A DNA stretch of 64,000 nt from DATBHM01 sp963772375 (GTDB lineage: Bacteria > Actinomycetota > UBA4738 > JACQTL01): contig CAVYXG010000005.1 in NCBI GenBank assembly GCA_963772375.1, positions 434,001-498,000 on the forward strand. The letters are read 5' to 3'. The first letter of the stretch is position 1. Each line of letters begins with the position of its first letter. Of the stretch, positions 24,830-31,851 are shown piece after piece. The position numbers were made by a program, and so were the translations under genes. The notes under the pieces were generated by a model. That model did not search any database. It saw nothing but the letters and a program-made list of their open reading frames with translations, and was not told the origin of the DNA.

Positions 24830-27088
24830 ATGGGTTCCATCCTCGGCGCGGCCGGGCTCGACTTCGGCTCGACCGACACCGCATTGCTCTGGATCGTGGT
24901 CGCGATCGCCCTGGCGGCGCTCGGCGTCGGCTGGGTGCTCCGGCGGCAGGTGCTGGAAGCGCCGGAGGGCACCGACAAGATGCGCGAGATCGCGACCGCG
25001 GTGCAGGATGGCAGCAGCGCCTACCTCCGGCGCCAGTTCCGCACGATCGCAGGGTTCGCGGCCGTGCTCGCCATCGGGCTGTTCTTCCTGCTGCCGGCCC
25101 ACTCGGCCGGGACCGGGCTGCACTCGGAGACGGGGATCAAGCTCGGCCGCTCGCTGGCCTTCGTGCTGGGCGCGTTCCTGTCCGGGCTGACCGGGTTCAC
25201 CGGCATGTGGCTGGCCGTCCGGGCGAACGTCCGCGTGGCCAACGCCGCCCGCGAGGCCGGGTACCGGCGCGCGCTGACCCTGGCCTTCCGCGCGGGCGGC
25301 GTGGCCGGGATGTTCACCGTCGGGCTGGGCCTGCTGGGGGCGGGGCTCATCGTGCTGCTGTACGGCGGGGATGCGCCGCGCGTGCTCGAGGGCCTGGCCT
25401 TCGGCGCCGCGCTGATCGCCATGTTCATGCGGGTCGGCGGCGGGATCTTCACCAAGGCGGCCGACGTGGGCGCGGACCTGGTCGGCAAGGTCGAGAAGAA
25501 CATCCCGGAGGACGACCCGCGGAACGCCGCTACCATCGCGGACAACGTCGGCGACAACGTCGGCGACTGTGCGGGCATGGCGGCCGACCTTTTCGAGTCG
25601 TATCAGGTGACCCTGGCGGCGGCGATCATCCTGGGGCTCGCCGCGTTCCATACGGTGAAGGGGCTGGTATTCCCGCTGCTGATCATGGGGGTCGGCGTGA
25701 TCGTGGCCGTGGTCGGCATCATGGCCGTGACGCCGCGGAGCGACACGGAGCACGGCCAGAAGGCCATCAACCGCGGGTTCCTGGTCTCGGGAGTGCTGGC
25801 GGCGGCGGGCGTGTTCCTCATCGCGCAGTTCTACCTCAAGGATCTCCGCGCGTTCTGGGCGGTCGTCATCGGGATCGTCCTCGCCGGGCTGATCCAGTAC
25901 CTGACCGAGTACTTCACCTCGACCAGGCGCCGTCCGGTCAAGGAGATCGCCGATGCGTCGCAGACCGGCGCGGCGACCGTCGTGCTGAGCGGGTTCTCCA
26001 CCGGGCTCGAGTCGGCCGTGTACGCGCTGCTCCTCGTCGCCCTGTCGATCATCGGGGCGTTCTTCCTGGGCGGCGACGAGATCGCGAAGCAGCTGTACTA
26101 CGTGTCCCTGGTCGGCATGGGCCTGCTCTCGACCGTCGGCGTGATCGTGTCGATGGACACGTTCGGGCCGATCTCGGACAACGCGCAGGGCATCGCGGAG
26201 ATGTCCGGCGACGTCACCGGCAAGGGCGAGGAGACGCTGAAGGACCTCGACGCCATCGGCAACACCACGAAGGCGTCGACGAAGGGCGTCGCGATCGCGA
26301 CCGCCGTCATCGCCGCCACGTCGTTGTTCGGCGCGTTCGCGGCCGCGGTCGGCGTCGTGAACTTCCAGGTCCCCGTCAACTTCCCCGACGTGCTCGTCGG
26401 GATGCTGATCGGAGGGTCTGTGGTCTTCATGTTCTCCGCGCTGGCGATCCGCGCGGTCTCGCGAGCCGCCGGGACCGTCGTGGTCGAGGTCCGGAACCAG
26501 TTCCGGGACCACCCGGGGATCATGGACGGCACCGAGAAGCCGGACTACGGCGCCGTGGTCGACATCTGCACGCAGACCTCGCTCCGCGAGCTGGTCACGC
26601 CCGGCCTGCTGGCCGTCCTCGCGCCGATCATGGTGGGGTTCCTCCTGAAGGAACAGGCCCTCGGCGGGTTCCTCGCCGGGGCCATCGTGGTCGGACAGCT
26701 GATGGCGGTCGCGCTGTCGAACTCCGGCGGCGCATGGGACAACGCCAAGAAGCTCATCGAGGAGGGGAACTACGGCGGCAAGGGATCCGAGAACCACAAG
26801 GCCACGGTCATCGGCGATACCGTGGGCGACCCGTTCAAGGACACGGCCGGCCCGGCGCTGAACCCGCTGCTGAAGGTCATGAACCTGGTCGCGCTGCTGG
26901 TCGTCCCGGTCGTGGTGGAGTTCGTGACCAAGGGCGACGACGCGGCGCGCATCGTGGTCGGGGCCCTCTCGGCGATCCTGATCGTCGGCGCGATCTGGTT
27001 CGCGAAGTCGCGCAAACCGATCGACCTCACCGGGTCGTCCGGCAGCACGGCGCCGCCCCCGGCCGTCTCCGCAGGTCCGCCCGCGTAG
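24830..27088 (+). CDS. hppA: Membrane-bound proton-translocating pyrophosphatase
   Basis: Hydrolyses cytoplasmic pyrophosphate and pumps H+ outwards. The protein has 752 aa and about 16 helices. The substrate loop is intact: FTKAADVGADLVGKVEKNIP (about residues 207-226), with DNVGDNVGDCAGMAADLFES following, plus the later ENHKATVIGDTVGDPFKDTAGP. At the site deciding potassium dependence it reads GNTTKAST, giving Lys481 and Thr484; this Lys (Ala in K+-dependent enzymes) marks the K+-independent H+-pumping class. The ribosome-binding site AGGAGG is excellent. The OB-fold gene begins 10 nt after the stop. Confidence 0.93.
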   Translation: MGSILGAAGLDFGSTDTALLWIVVAIALAALGVGWVLRRQVLEAPEGTDKMREIATAVQDGSSAYLRRQFRTIAGFAAVLAIGLFFLLPAHSAGTGLHSETGIKLGRSLAFVLGAFLSGLTGFTGMWLAVRANVRVANAAREAGYRRALTLAFRAGGVAGMFTVGLGLLGAGLIVLLYGGDAPRVLEGLAFGAALIAMFMRVGGGIFTKAADVGADLVGKVEKNIPEDDPRNAATIADNVGDNVGDCAGMAADLFESYQVTLAAAIILGLAAFHTVKGLVFPLLIMGVGVIVAVVGIMAVTPRSDTEHGQKAINRGFLVSGVLAAAGVFLIAQFYLKDLRAFWAVVIGIVLAGLIQYLTEYFTSTRRRPVKEIADASQTGAATVVLSGFSTGLESAVYALLLVALSIIGAFFLGGDEIAKQLYYVSLVGMGLLSTVGVIVSMDTFGPISDNAQGIAEMSGDVTGKGEETLKDLDAIGNTTKASTKGVAIATAVIAATSLFGAFAAAVGVVNFQVPVNFPDVLVGMLIGGSVVFMFSALAIRAVSRAAGTVVVEVRNQFRDHPGIMDGTEKPDYGAVVDICTQTSLRELVTPGLLAVLAPIMVGFLLKEQALGGFLAGAIVVGQLMAVALSNSGGAWDNAKKLIEEGNYGGKGSENHKATVIGDTVGDPFKDTAGPALNPLLKVMNLVALLVVPVVVEFVTKGDDAARIVVGALSAILIVGAIWFAKSRKPIDLTGSSGSTAPPPAVSAGPPA

Positions 27089-27097
27089 GCGTTCGTC

Positions 27098-27457
27098 GTG
27101 GGGCTGTTCCGGCGCTGGTCGCGCCGCCTGTCCGAGACGGACGAGGAACGCCTCGCCGCGCAGGTGCGCGAGTGGGCCGACACCGTCTCCGACGCCGTCC
27201 GCATCCACGAGGCGCCGCTCCGACAGCGCGTGAAGGTGGCCGGCGTGGTCAACCGGCTCTCGGTGGTGCCGGGCCGGGGCATCGACTCGCTGGAGGCCGT
27301 GCTGACCGACGGGACCGGCGAGGTCACCGCCGTGTGGACTGGCAGGCGGGCCATCCCCGGGCTGTACCTCGGAACCCGGCTGGTGCTCGAGGGCGTGCTC
27401 GTCCACAAGTCGAACGCCCGGAAGATGGTCAACCCGGCGTTCGAGTTCAGCTCGTAG
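27098..27457 (+). CDS. OB-fold nucleic-acid-binding protein
   Basis: A 119-aa protein with a helical N-terminus (RRLSETDEERLAAQVREWAD) and one OB-fold (about residues 45-115: VKVAGVVNRLSVVP, LEAVLTDGTGEVTAVWTG, GTRLVLEGVLV). This is the tRNA-anticodon-like OB group that includes a mycobacterial protein encoded near ceoB/ceoC, matching the TrkA pair a few kb away here. It may bind single-stranded nucleic acid. It uses a GTG start and is probably co-transcribed with hppA. Confidence 0.72.
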   Translation: MGLFRRWSRRLSETDEERLAAQVREWADTVSDAVRIHEAPLRQRVKVAGVVNRLSVVPGRGIDSLEAVLTDGTGEVTAVWTGRRAIPGLYLGTRLVLEGVLVHKSNARKMVNPAFEFSS

Positions 27458-27470
27458 ATTCATCGCCTAT

Positions 27471-27500
27471 CGCGCAACGGAATTCGTTGCGCGGTAAAAT
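27471..27500 (+). promoter_or_regulatory. Toxin-antitoxin promoter with palindromic operator
   Basis: A perfect 9-bp inverted repeat, CGCGCAACG-GAATT-CGTTGCGCG (27471-27493), sits directly before a TAAAAT -10 hexamer (27495-27500). The antitoxin ATG (27507) is 6 nt beyond the -10, where transcription should begin, so the mRNA is probably leaderless. The palindrome covers the region between the -35 and -10 and would block RNA polymerase when bound. Binding by the Xre antitoxin, alone or with the toxin, is inferred from how RES-Xre systems regulate themselves. Confidence 0.65.
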
Positions 27501-27506
27501 GGCAGC

Positions 27507-27839
27507 ATGCCGGTCGCGGTTCGGGCGAAGCTGCAGGCGCTGACGGAGGACCTCGGGTCGCAGGCCCGGGTGGCCGAGGTGCTCGGGGTCAGCCGGTCTC
27601 GCGTGAGCCGATGGCTGCGGACCGAGGAACCCGACGCCGACAACCGCCGCAAGCTCGAGGGGGCGGAGTTCGTCCTCTCGCGGCTGCTGTCGATCTACGA
27701 CCGGGAGACGGCGCTCGACTGGCTGTGGGGGTTCAACGCCCACCTCGGCGACCGCCGGCCGATGCAGCTGCTGGCGGCGGGGCGGATCAACGAGGTGCTC
27801 GCGGCGATCGACGCCGAAGAGTCGCTCGCGTACGCGTGA
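27507..27839 (+). CDS. Xre/MbcA-ParS-like antitoxin
   Basis: A 110-aa antitoxin. A helix-turn-helix (QARVAEVLGVSRSRVSRWLR, about residues 20-39) is followed by the ParS/MbcA toxin-binding domain with its hallmark end FVLSRLLSIYDRETALDWLWGFNAHLGDRRP (visible as SRLLSIYD, ALDWLWGFNAHL and RPMQLL). It binds the RES toxin and represses the operon. Its TGA overlaps the toxin GTG (GTGA, 27836-27839). The promoter and a 23-bp palindrome lie immediately upstream, and there is no room for a ribosome-binding site, suggesting leaderless translation. Confidence 0.85.
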   Translation: MPVAVRAKLQALTEDLGSQARVAEVLGVSRSRVSRWLRTEEPDADNRRKLEGAEFVLSRLLSIYDRETALDWLWGFNAHLGDRRPMQLLAAGRINEVLAAIDAEESLAYA

Positions 27840-28393
27840 CCCTGTACCGGGTGTTCCCCGCGGTCCGGGGCGCTCGGCCGCGCGAGGCGGGTGGGCCGCT
27901 GTACGTCGCCCGGCATCTCCAGGGGTCGAGTCGGCACGACGACCCGGCGAGGTATGGCGCGCTGTACACGTCGCGGTCGCCGGAGTCGGCGGTCGCCGAG
28001 GCGCTGCAGGCGTTCCGGGGGCGGGACATCGAGCCGCGTCACCTGCTTCGAACCGGACGGCCGCTCTCGCTCGCCGAGATCGACGAGTCGCGCCTGGGCG
28101 CGTTGCCGGACCTCGACGATCCGGAGGAGCTGGTGCGGCGCTCGCTCCGGCCGTCGGCAGTGGCGACCCACGACCGCTCGCTCACGCAGCCCGAGTCCGC
28201 CGCGATCTTCGACGACGGCCATCCGGGATTCGCCTGGTGGTCGACGATCGAGGCCTCGTGGGGGAACGTGACGCTGTTCGTCGAACGGGCTTCGCGGGGG
28301 CTCCGCATCACGGGGACGCCGGCACCGCTCACGGTCACGCACCCCACCCTGGTCGCGGTGGCGGACCGGATGGGGTTCACGCTGCGGCCATGA
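27836..28393 (+). CDS. RES-domain toxin (NAD+-degrading type)
   Basis: A 185-aa RES-domain protein, the toxin of a type II RES-Xre pair such as MbcT-MbcA and ParT-ParS. RES toxins degrade NAD+ (phosphorolysis) or ADP-ribosylate targets. The conserved residues are in place: Arg in LYRVFP (near residue 5), the GxxY-type region RYGALYTSRSPESAVAEAL with the Glu (around 40-60), and the Ser/Trp-rich GFAWWSTIEASWGN (about residues 135-148). The GTG start overlaps the antitoxin stop, so it is made only after the antitoxin. The NAD-synthesis gene nadB lies next to it, probably by chance. Confidence 0.85.
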   Translation: MTLYRVFPAVRGARPREAGGPLYVARHLQGSSRHDDPARYGALYTSRSPESAVAEALQAFRGRDIEPRHLLRTGRPLSLAEIDESRLGALPDLDDPEELVRRSLRPSAVATHDRSLTQPESAAIFDDGHPGFAWWSTIEASWGNVTLFVERASRGLRITGTPAPLTVTHPTLVAVADRMGFTLRP

Positions 28394-28400
28394 ACCTGGG

Positions 28401-28478
28401 TCAGCCCGCGGTGAGGTTGGCGTTCGTGGCGGCGACAACGGCCTCGAGCGCCGACAGGCAGAGCTCCTCGCCGTTCAT
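28401..28478 (-). CDS. Possible 25-aa small ORF downstream of nadB
   Basis: Immediately after the nadB stop on the same strand, an ATG at 28478 opens a 25-codon frame (begins MNGEELCLSALEAV, ends NLTAG), with a GAAGGGG about 9-12 nt upstream. The amphipathic sequence is compatible with a real peptide or a fragment of a degraded gene. It resembles no family known to me. Low confidence. Confidence 0.22.
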   Translation of the reverse strand: MNGEELCLSALEAVVAATNANLTAG

Positions 28479-28493
28479 CGCGCGGCGGCCCCT

Positions 28494-30005
28494 TCAGCCG
28501 TCGGTGGCCACGAGGTGGACACCGTCGAGCGTGGGGTCGGGGTCCGGATGGTCGGACCGCACGTGCACGCCCCGGGACTCCCGGCGGGCCACGGCCGACC
28601 GCACCAGCAGCTCGCCCGCGCGAACCATGGCGGCCAGCTCGAACCCCTCGCGTCCGCCTGCGCCGGCCGCCTCCTCGGCAATCACCGCCAGCCGGTCCAT
28701 GGCGGACTCGCCGGTTCCCCAGCTCCGGACCGGGCCCGCGCCCTCCGTCACGGTCTCGACCACCGACGCCCGGGCGACCGACGCGCTGCCGGTTCCGGCC
28801 GCCGGCGCCGAACCCGACTCGGCGTCCCCCAACGCCGCGCGCCCCTCGCCCGCCATCGCCAGCGCTGCACGGCGGCCGAACACGACGGCCTCGCTCAAGG
28901 AGTTGCCCGCCATGCGGTTCGCGCCGTGCACCCCGGTCGCGGCGCACTCGCCGGCCGCGTACAACCCGGGGATCGAGGTCCGCCCGGCCAGGTCGGTCGC
29001 GACACCGCCGATCAGGTAGTGCGCGGCCGGGGCCACCGGCAGGAGGTCCACCACCGGGTCGAACCCCCTCGCGCGGCAGGACGCCACGACGGTCGGGAAG
29101 TGGCGCTCGAGCTCCTCGGCGCCGATCGAACGGCAATCCAGAAGGGCCGTTCCCGTTCGCAGGATCGCGGCGGTCACCACGTGCCGCGGCGCCAGCTCGG
29201 CCGCCGGGTGGACGTCCGGCATGAACCGCCGTCCGTCGGCGTCCACCAGGTGTGCCCCCGCGCCCCGGAGTGCCTCGGTGAGCAGCGGCCGCGGCGACTC
29301 CTCGACCGCCAGCGCGGTCGGATGGAACTGCACGAATTCCAGGTCGGCCAGCCGCGCCCCGGCGAACGACGCGAGCGCCAGCCCGTCCCCGGTCGCCGCC
29401 GGCGGATTCGTCGTCGACGCGAACAGGGCCCCGGCGCCCCCGGAGGCGAGCAGCGTTGCGGGCGCCCGCAGGAGCACCCACGAGCCGTCGGCGTCGAGCG
29501 CCCACACCCCGCGGCACACGCCGTCGGGCGACACCTCCAGGCGCACCGCGTACCCCTCGACGCGTTCGACGAGCGGGGTCGCGGCGATCCGGAGTGCCCG
29601 GACGATCTCGCCGCCGCTCGCGTCGGCCGTGTGCACCGACCGCGCCACCGACTGCCCGCCTTCGCGGGCCAGGTGGAGGGAATCCCCGGCGTCCCGGTCG
29701 AACCGAGCGCCCAGCTCCACCAGGTCACGCACGCGGTCGGGGGCCTCGAGGCAGAGCACCTCGGCCGCGCGGCGTTCGACGAGTCCGGCCCCGGCCGCCA
29801 CGGTGTCGGCGAGGTGCAGAGCCGGGGAGTCGTCCGGGCCCATCGCCGCCGCCAGCCCACCCTGCGCGAGCGGGCTCGACCCCTCGCCGTACACGCCCTT
29901 CTCGACGACGACGGTGCGCGTGCCGTCCGGCAACGCGAACGCGGCGAAGAGCCCGGCGATGCCGGCCCCGACGATGCAGACGTCCGCGTCCACGGTCCTG
30001 CTCAC
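28494..30005 (-). CDS. nadB: L-aspartate oxidase
   Basis: Oxidises L-aspartate to iminoaspartate, the first step of de novo NAD synthesis, in the cytoplasm with FAD. The protein has 503 aa. The FAD motif is VGAGIAGLFAAFAL (residues 12-25). Other family segments are SSPLAQGGLAAAMGPDDS, the substrate loop FVQFHPTAL, and GLYAAGECAATGVHGANRMAGNSL (visible as AAGECAATGVHGANRMAGNS), which separates NadB from the succinate dehydrogenase flavoprotein. nadA and nadC, often neighbours, are not here. It lies between the toxin gene and a small broken ORF. Confidence 0.92.
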   Translation of the reverse strand: MSRTVDADVCIVGAGIAGLFAAFALPDGTRTVVVEKGVYGEGSSPLAQGGLAAAMGPDDSPALHLADTVAAGAGLVERRAAEVLCLEAPDRVRDLVELGARFDRDAGDSLHLAREGGQSVARSVHTADASGGEIVRALRIAATPLVERVEGYAVRLEVSPDGVCRGVWALDADGSWVLLRAPATLLASGGAGALFASTTNPPAATGDGLALASFAGARLADLEFVQFHPTALAVEESPRPLLTEALRGAGAHLVDADGRRFMPDVHPAAELAPRHVVTAAILRTGTALLDCRSIGAEELERHFPTVVASCRARGFDPVVDLLPVAPAAHYLIGGVATDLAGRTSIPGLYAAGECAATGVHGANRMAGNSLSEAVVFGRRAALAMAGEGRAALGDAESGSAPAAGTGSASVARASVVETVTEGAGPVRSWGTGESAMDRLAVIAEEAAGAGGREGFELAAMVRAGELLVRSAVARRESRGVHVRSDHPDPDPTLDGVHLVATDG

Positions 30006-30113
30006 GGATGCCGGAGCCTACCCGAACCACCCCCTCCCACCTGCGACGCGATGCGCCGCGGCTCGCCTAGCGTTCACGAGTACGGACGACCGCACCCGAG
30101 GAGGGATCCCACG

Positions 30114-30282
30114 ATGGCCACGCCGAGCCCGAAGCCCACCGCGCGGACCCACCGTCGCCCGCCGCCCGGCACTCCCGGAGGAACGGCAGAACGAGGCCCT
30201 GCTCGACCTGTCGAACCAGGTCTTCGAGCTGACGAAGGCCATCCACGCCATGACCGCCGGGAGGGAGACTCCGGCGGGCTAG
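30114..30282 (+). pseudogene. Small gene with apparent frameshift (about 56 codons)
   Basis: An ATG at 30114 with a very strong ribosome-binding site (GAGGAGGGATC) opens MATPSPKPTARTHRRP. This frame then has no stop for a long way, whereas the +1 frame from about 30160 reads LPEERQNEALLDLSNQVFEL then TKAIHAMTAG, an ordinary helical protein end that stops at 30280-30282. A single-base indel in the GC-rich run CGCCCGCCGCCCGGC (around 30151-30170) would join the halves into one small protein. The TAG stop shares a CTAG with the convergent trkA stop, supporting this frame as real. Decay and sequencing error are both possible. No family is recognised. Confidence 0.45.
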
Positions 30283-31061
30283 GCCTGCGCGGGGTTCGGG
30301 CCCACGTCGGTGACCCCGGCGTCGTCCGTCGTTGGTGCATCGGCGGAGGGTGTCACCTCCCGAACGGAGGCGTCGTCGTCCCGGAGGCCCCGGCCGGAGC
30401 GCCCCACGACGGCGTCGATGAACGCCAGCTCGGCATCGGGGGATGCCAGGGCGAGGATCTCGTCGTCGGGCGCCAGCACGGTCTCTGGGACAGGGATGAC
30501 CACGTGGCCCTCACGGATGATCGCCACGATCGCGGAGTCCTGGGGCAGCCGGAGCTCGTAGAGCGGGTGGTTGGCGTTGGGCGACTCCGGGGGCAGGGTC
30601 GTCTCGATCAGCGCGATCTGCCCCCGCTGGAGCCGGAGCAGACGGACCAGGTCGCCCACCGATACCGCCTCCTCGACGAGCGACGTGAGGATGTGCGGCG
30701 GTGACACCGCGTCGTCGACGCCCCACTGGTCGGTGAACATCCACTCGTTCTTGGGATGGTTCACGCGGGCCAGCACGCGGGGGACGCCGTACTCCTGCTT
30801 CGACAGCAGGGAGATCACCAGGTTGTCCTCGTCGTCGCCGGTGGCCGCGACCACGACGTCGGCCTCGCTGATGCGGGCCTTCTCGAGCACCCACAGCTCG
30901 CACGCGTCGCCGAGGACGACATCCACGCCGGCGGCGGTGTTCTCGATCTTTCCCGCGACGCGGGGCTCCTGCTCGATGAGCGTGATGTCGTGGTTGCGCT
31001 CGCGCAGGTCGGCGGCGAGGTGCCGCCCCACGGCTCCGCCACCGGCGATGATCACTCGCAC
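30279..31061 (-). CDS. trkA: TrkA-type potassium regulatory protein (RCK_N-RCK_C), second of pair
   Basis: A 260-aa cytoplasmic RCK protein that gates a K+ transporter in response to nucleotides. The Rossmann NAD/ATP-binding motif is GGGAVGRHLA (residues 7-16), with Glu in TLIEQEP at the end of beta-2 and LGDACELWVLEKA after it. The RCK_C domain (about residues 140-225) includes LPQDSAIVAIIREG and LAPDDEILALAS. A variable acidic tail of about 35 residues follows. It lies 4 nt after the other trkA gene in one operon, matching the mycobacterial ceoB/ceoC pair, and both are divergent from two KimA-like permeases. Confidence 0.85.
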   Translation of the reverse strand: MRVIIAGGGAVGRHLAADLRERNHDITLIEQEPRVAGKIENTAAGVDVVLGDACELWVLEKARISEADVVVAATGDDEDNLVISLLSKQEYGVPRVLARVNHPKNEWMFTDQWGVDDAVSPPHILTSLVEEAVSVGDLVRLLRLQRGQIALIETTLPPESPNANHPLYELRLPQDSAIVAIIREGHVVIPVPETVLAPDDEILALASPDAELAFIDAVVGRSGRGLRDDDASVREVTPSADAPTTDDAGVTDVGPNPAQA

Positions 31062-31065
31062 CGGC

Positions 31066-31725
31066 TCAGCCCTCCGCCAGGGGAGCCAGGAGCTCGTCGA
31101 GCTTGTCGAGCGCGTCGCGGTGCACGATCACGTGCGCCGAGTCGCCGTCCTGGAACGTGCTCTTCGCGTCCGGGATGAACCCCTGCCCACCACGCTCCAC
31201 GCCCACCACCATGACCTGCTTGTCGGCGTTCATCGCCGAGACCGGCTGGCCCACGAGATGCTCGGGGACCTTCACCTTCATCCGGAACAGGTCCCCGCCC
31301 CCGAGGGTCTCCTTGATCTCCTCCCGGGTGTGGAACAGCATCAGCATGACCTGCTTGGCCGCCCACCGGACGCTCGCCACCGTGGGGATGTTCAGGCGTT
31401 CGTAGATTTCGGCGCGGCGGGGGTCGTAGATCCGGGCGATCACCTGGGGCACGTGGTAGTACTCGCGAGCCACGCGGGCCGACAGGATGTTCGAGTTGTC
31501 GCCGGAGGACACGGCGACGAACGCATCCGCGTCCTTGATGCCGGCCTCCTCGAGGTCCTCCCGGTCGAACCCGATCCCCACGAACGTCTTCGCCTGGAAA
31601 TCCGGGGGGAGGCGTTCGAACGCCTCGCGGCGCTTGTCGATGATGGACACCTCGTGGCCGGCCTTGGCGAGCTGGATCGTGAGCTCCGCCCCCACCCGGC
31701 CGCACCCCATGATGAGGACCTTCAT
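31066..31725 (-). CDS. trkA: TrkA-type potassium regulatory protein, first of pair
   Basis: A 219-aa RCK protein beginning MKVLIMGCGRVGAELTIQLA, with the nucleotide-binding GCGRVG and the acidic residue in SIIDKRREAF. The middle shows FVGIGFDREDLEEAGIKDAD, and the RCK_C part includes LFRMKVKVPEHLVGQP and FIPDAKSTFQDGDSAHVIVH. The ATG at 31725 is chosen over a longer upstream frame because MKVLIMG is the canonical start of the family. The partner gene follows after 4 nt. The two proteins probably form a hetero-octameric gating ring for a K+ channel or for the divergent permeases. Confidence 0.86.
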   Translation of the reverse strand: MKVLIMGCGRVGAELTIQLAKAGHEVSIIDKRREAFERLPPDFQAKTFVGIGFDREDLEEAGIKDADAFVAVSSGDNSNILSARVAREYYHVPQVIARIYDPRRAEIYERLNIPTVASVRWAAKQVMLMLFHTREEIKETLGGGDLFRMKVKVPEHLVGQPVSAMNADKQVMVVGVERGGQGFIPDAKSTFQDGDSAHVIVHRDALDKLDELLAPLAEG

Positions 31726-31851
31726 GGCCGCCGAGACTACCTCGCGCCCGCGGCCGTGTCCGCCCACAGACGGCCCCCGACCGCTCCCTGGTTCGACCGA
31801 ACGGCGCTCCGGTGACGGTTCGGGCCGCGTGGACCCATAGAATCGCTCCCC

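Noticed and set aside
27507..30005. Functional link between the NAD+-degrading toxin and nadB
   Set aside because: The genes are convergent and separately controlled, and RES systems occur in many contexts; adjacency alone is weak evidence.
31726..31851. A c-di-AMP (ydaO-type) riboswitch before the KimA-like gene
   Set aside because: The divergent gap is only 126 bp and the -10-like hexamer is 8 nt from the start, leaving no room for a leader RNA.
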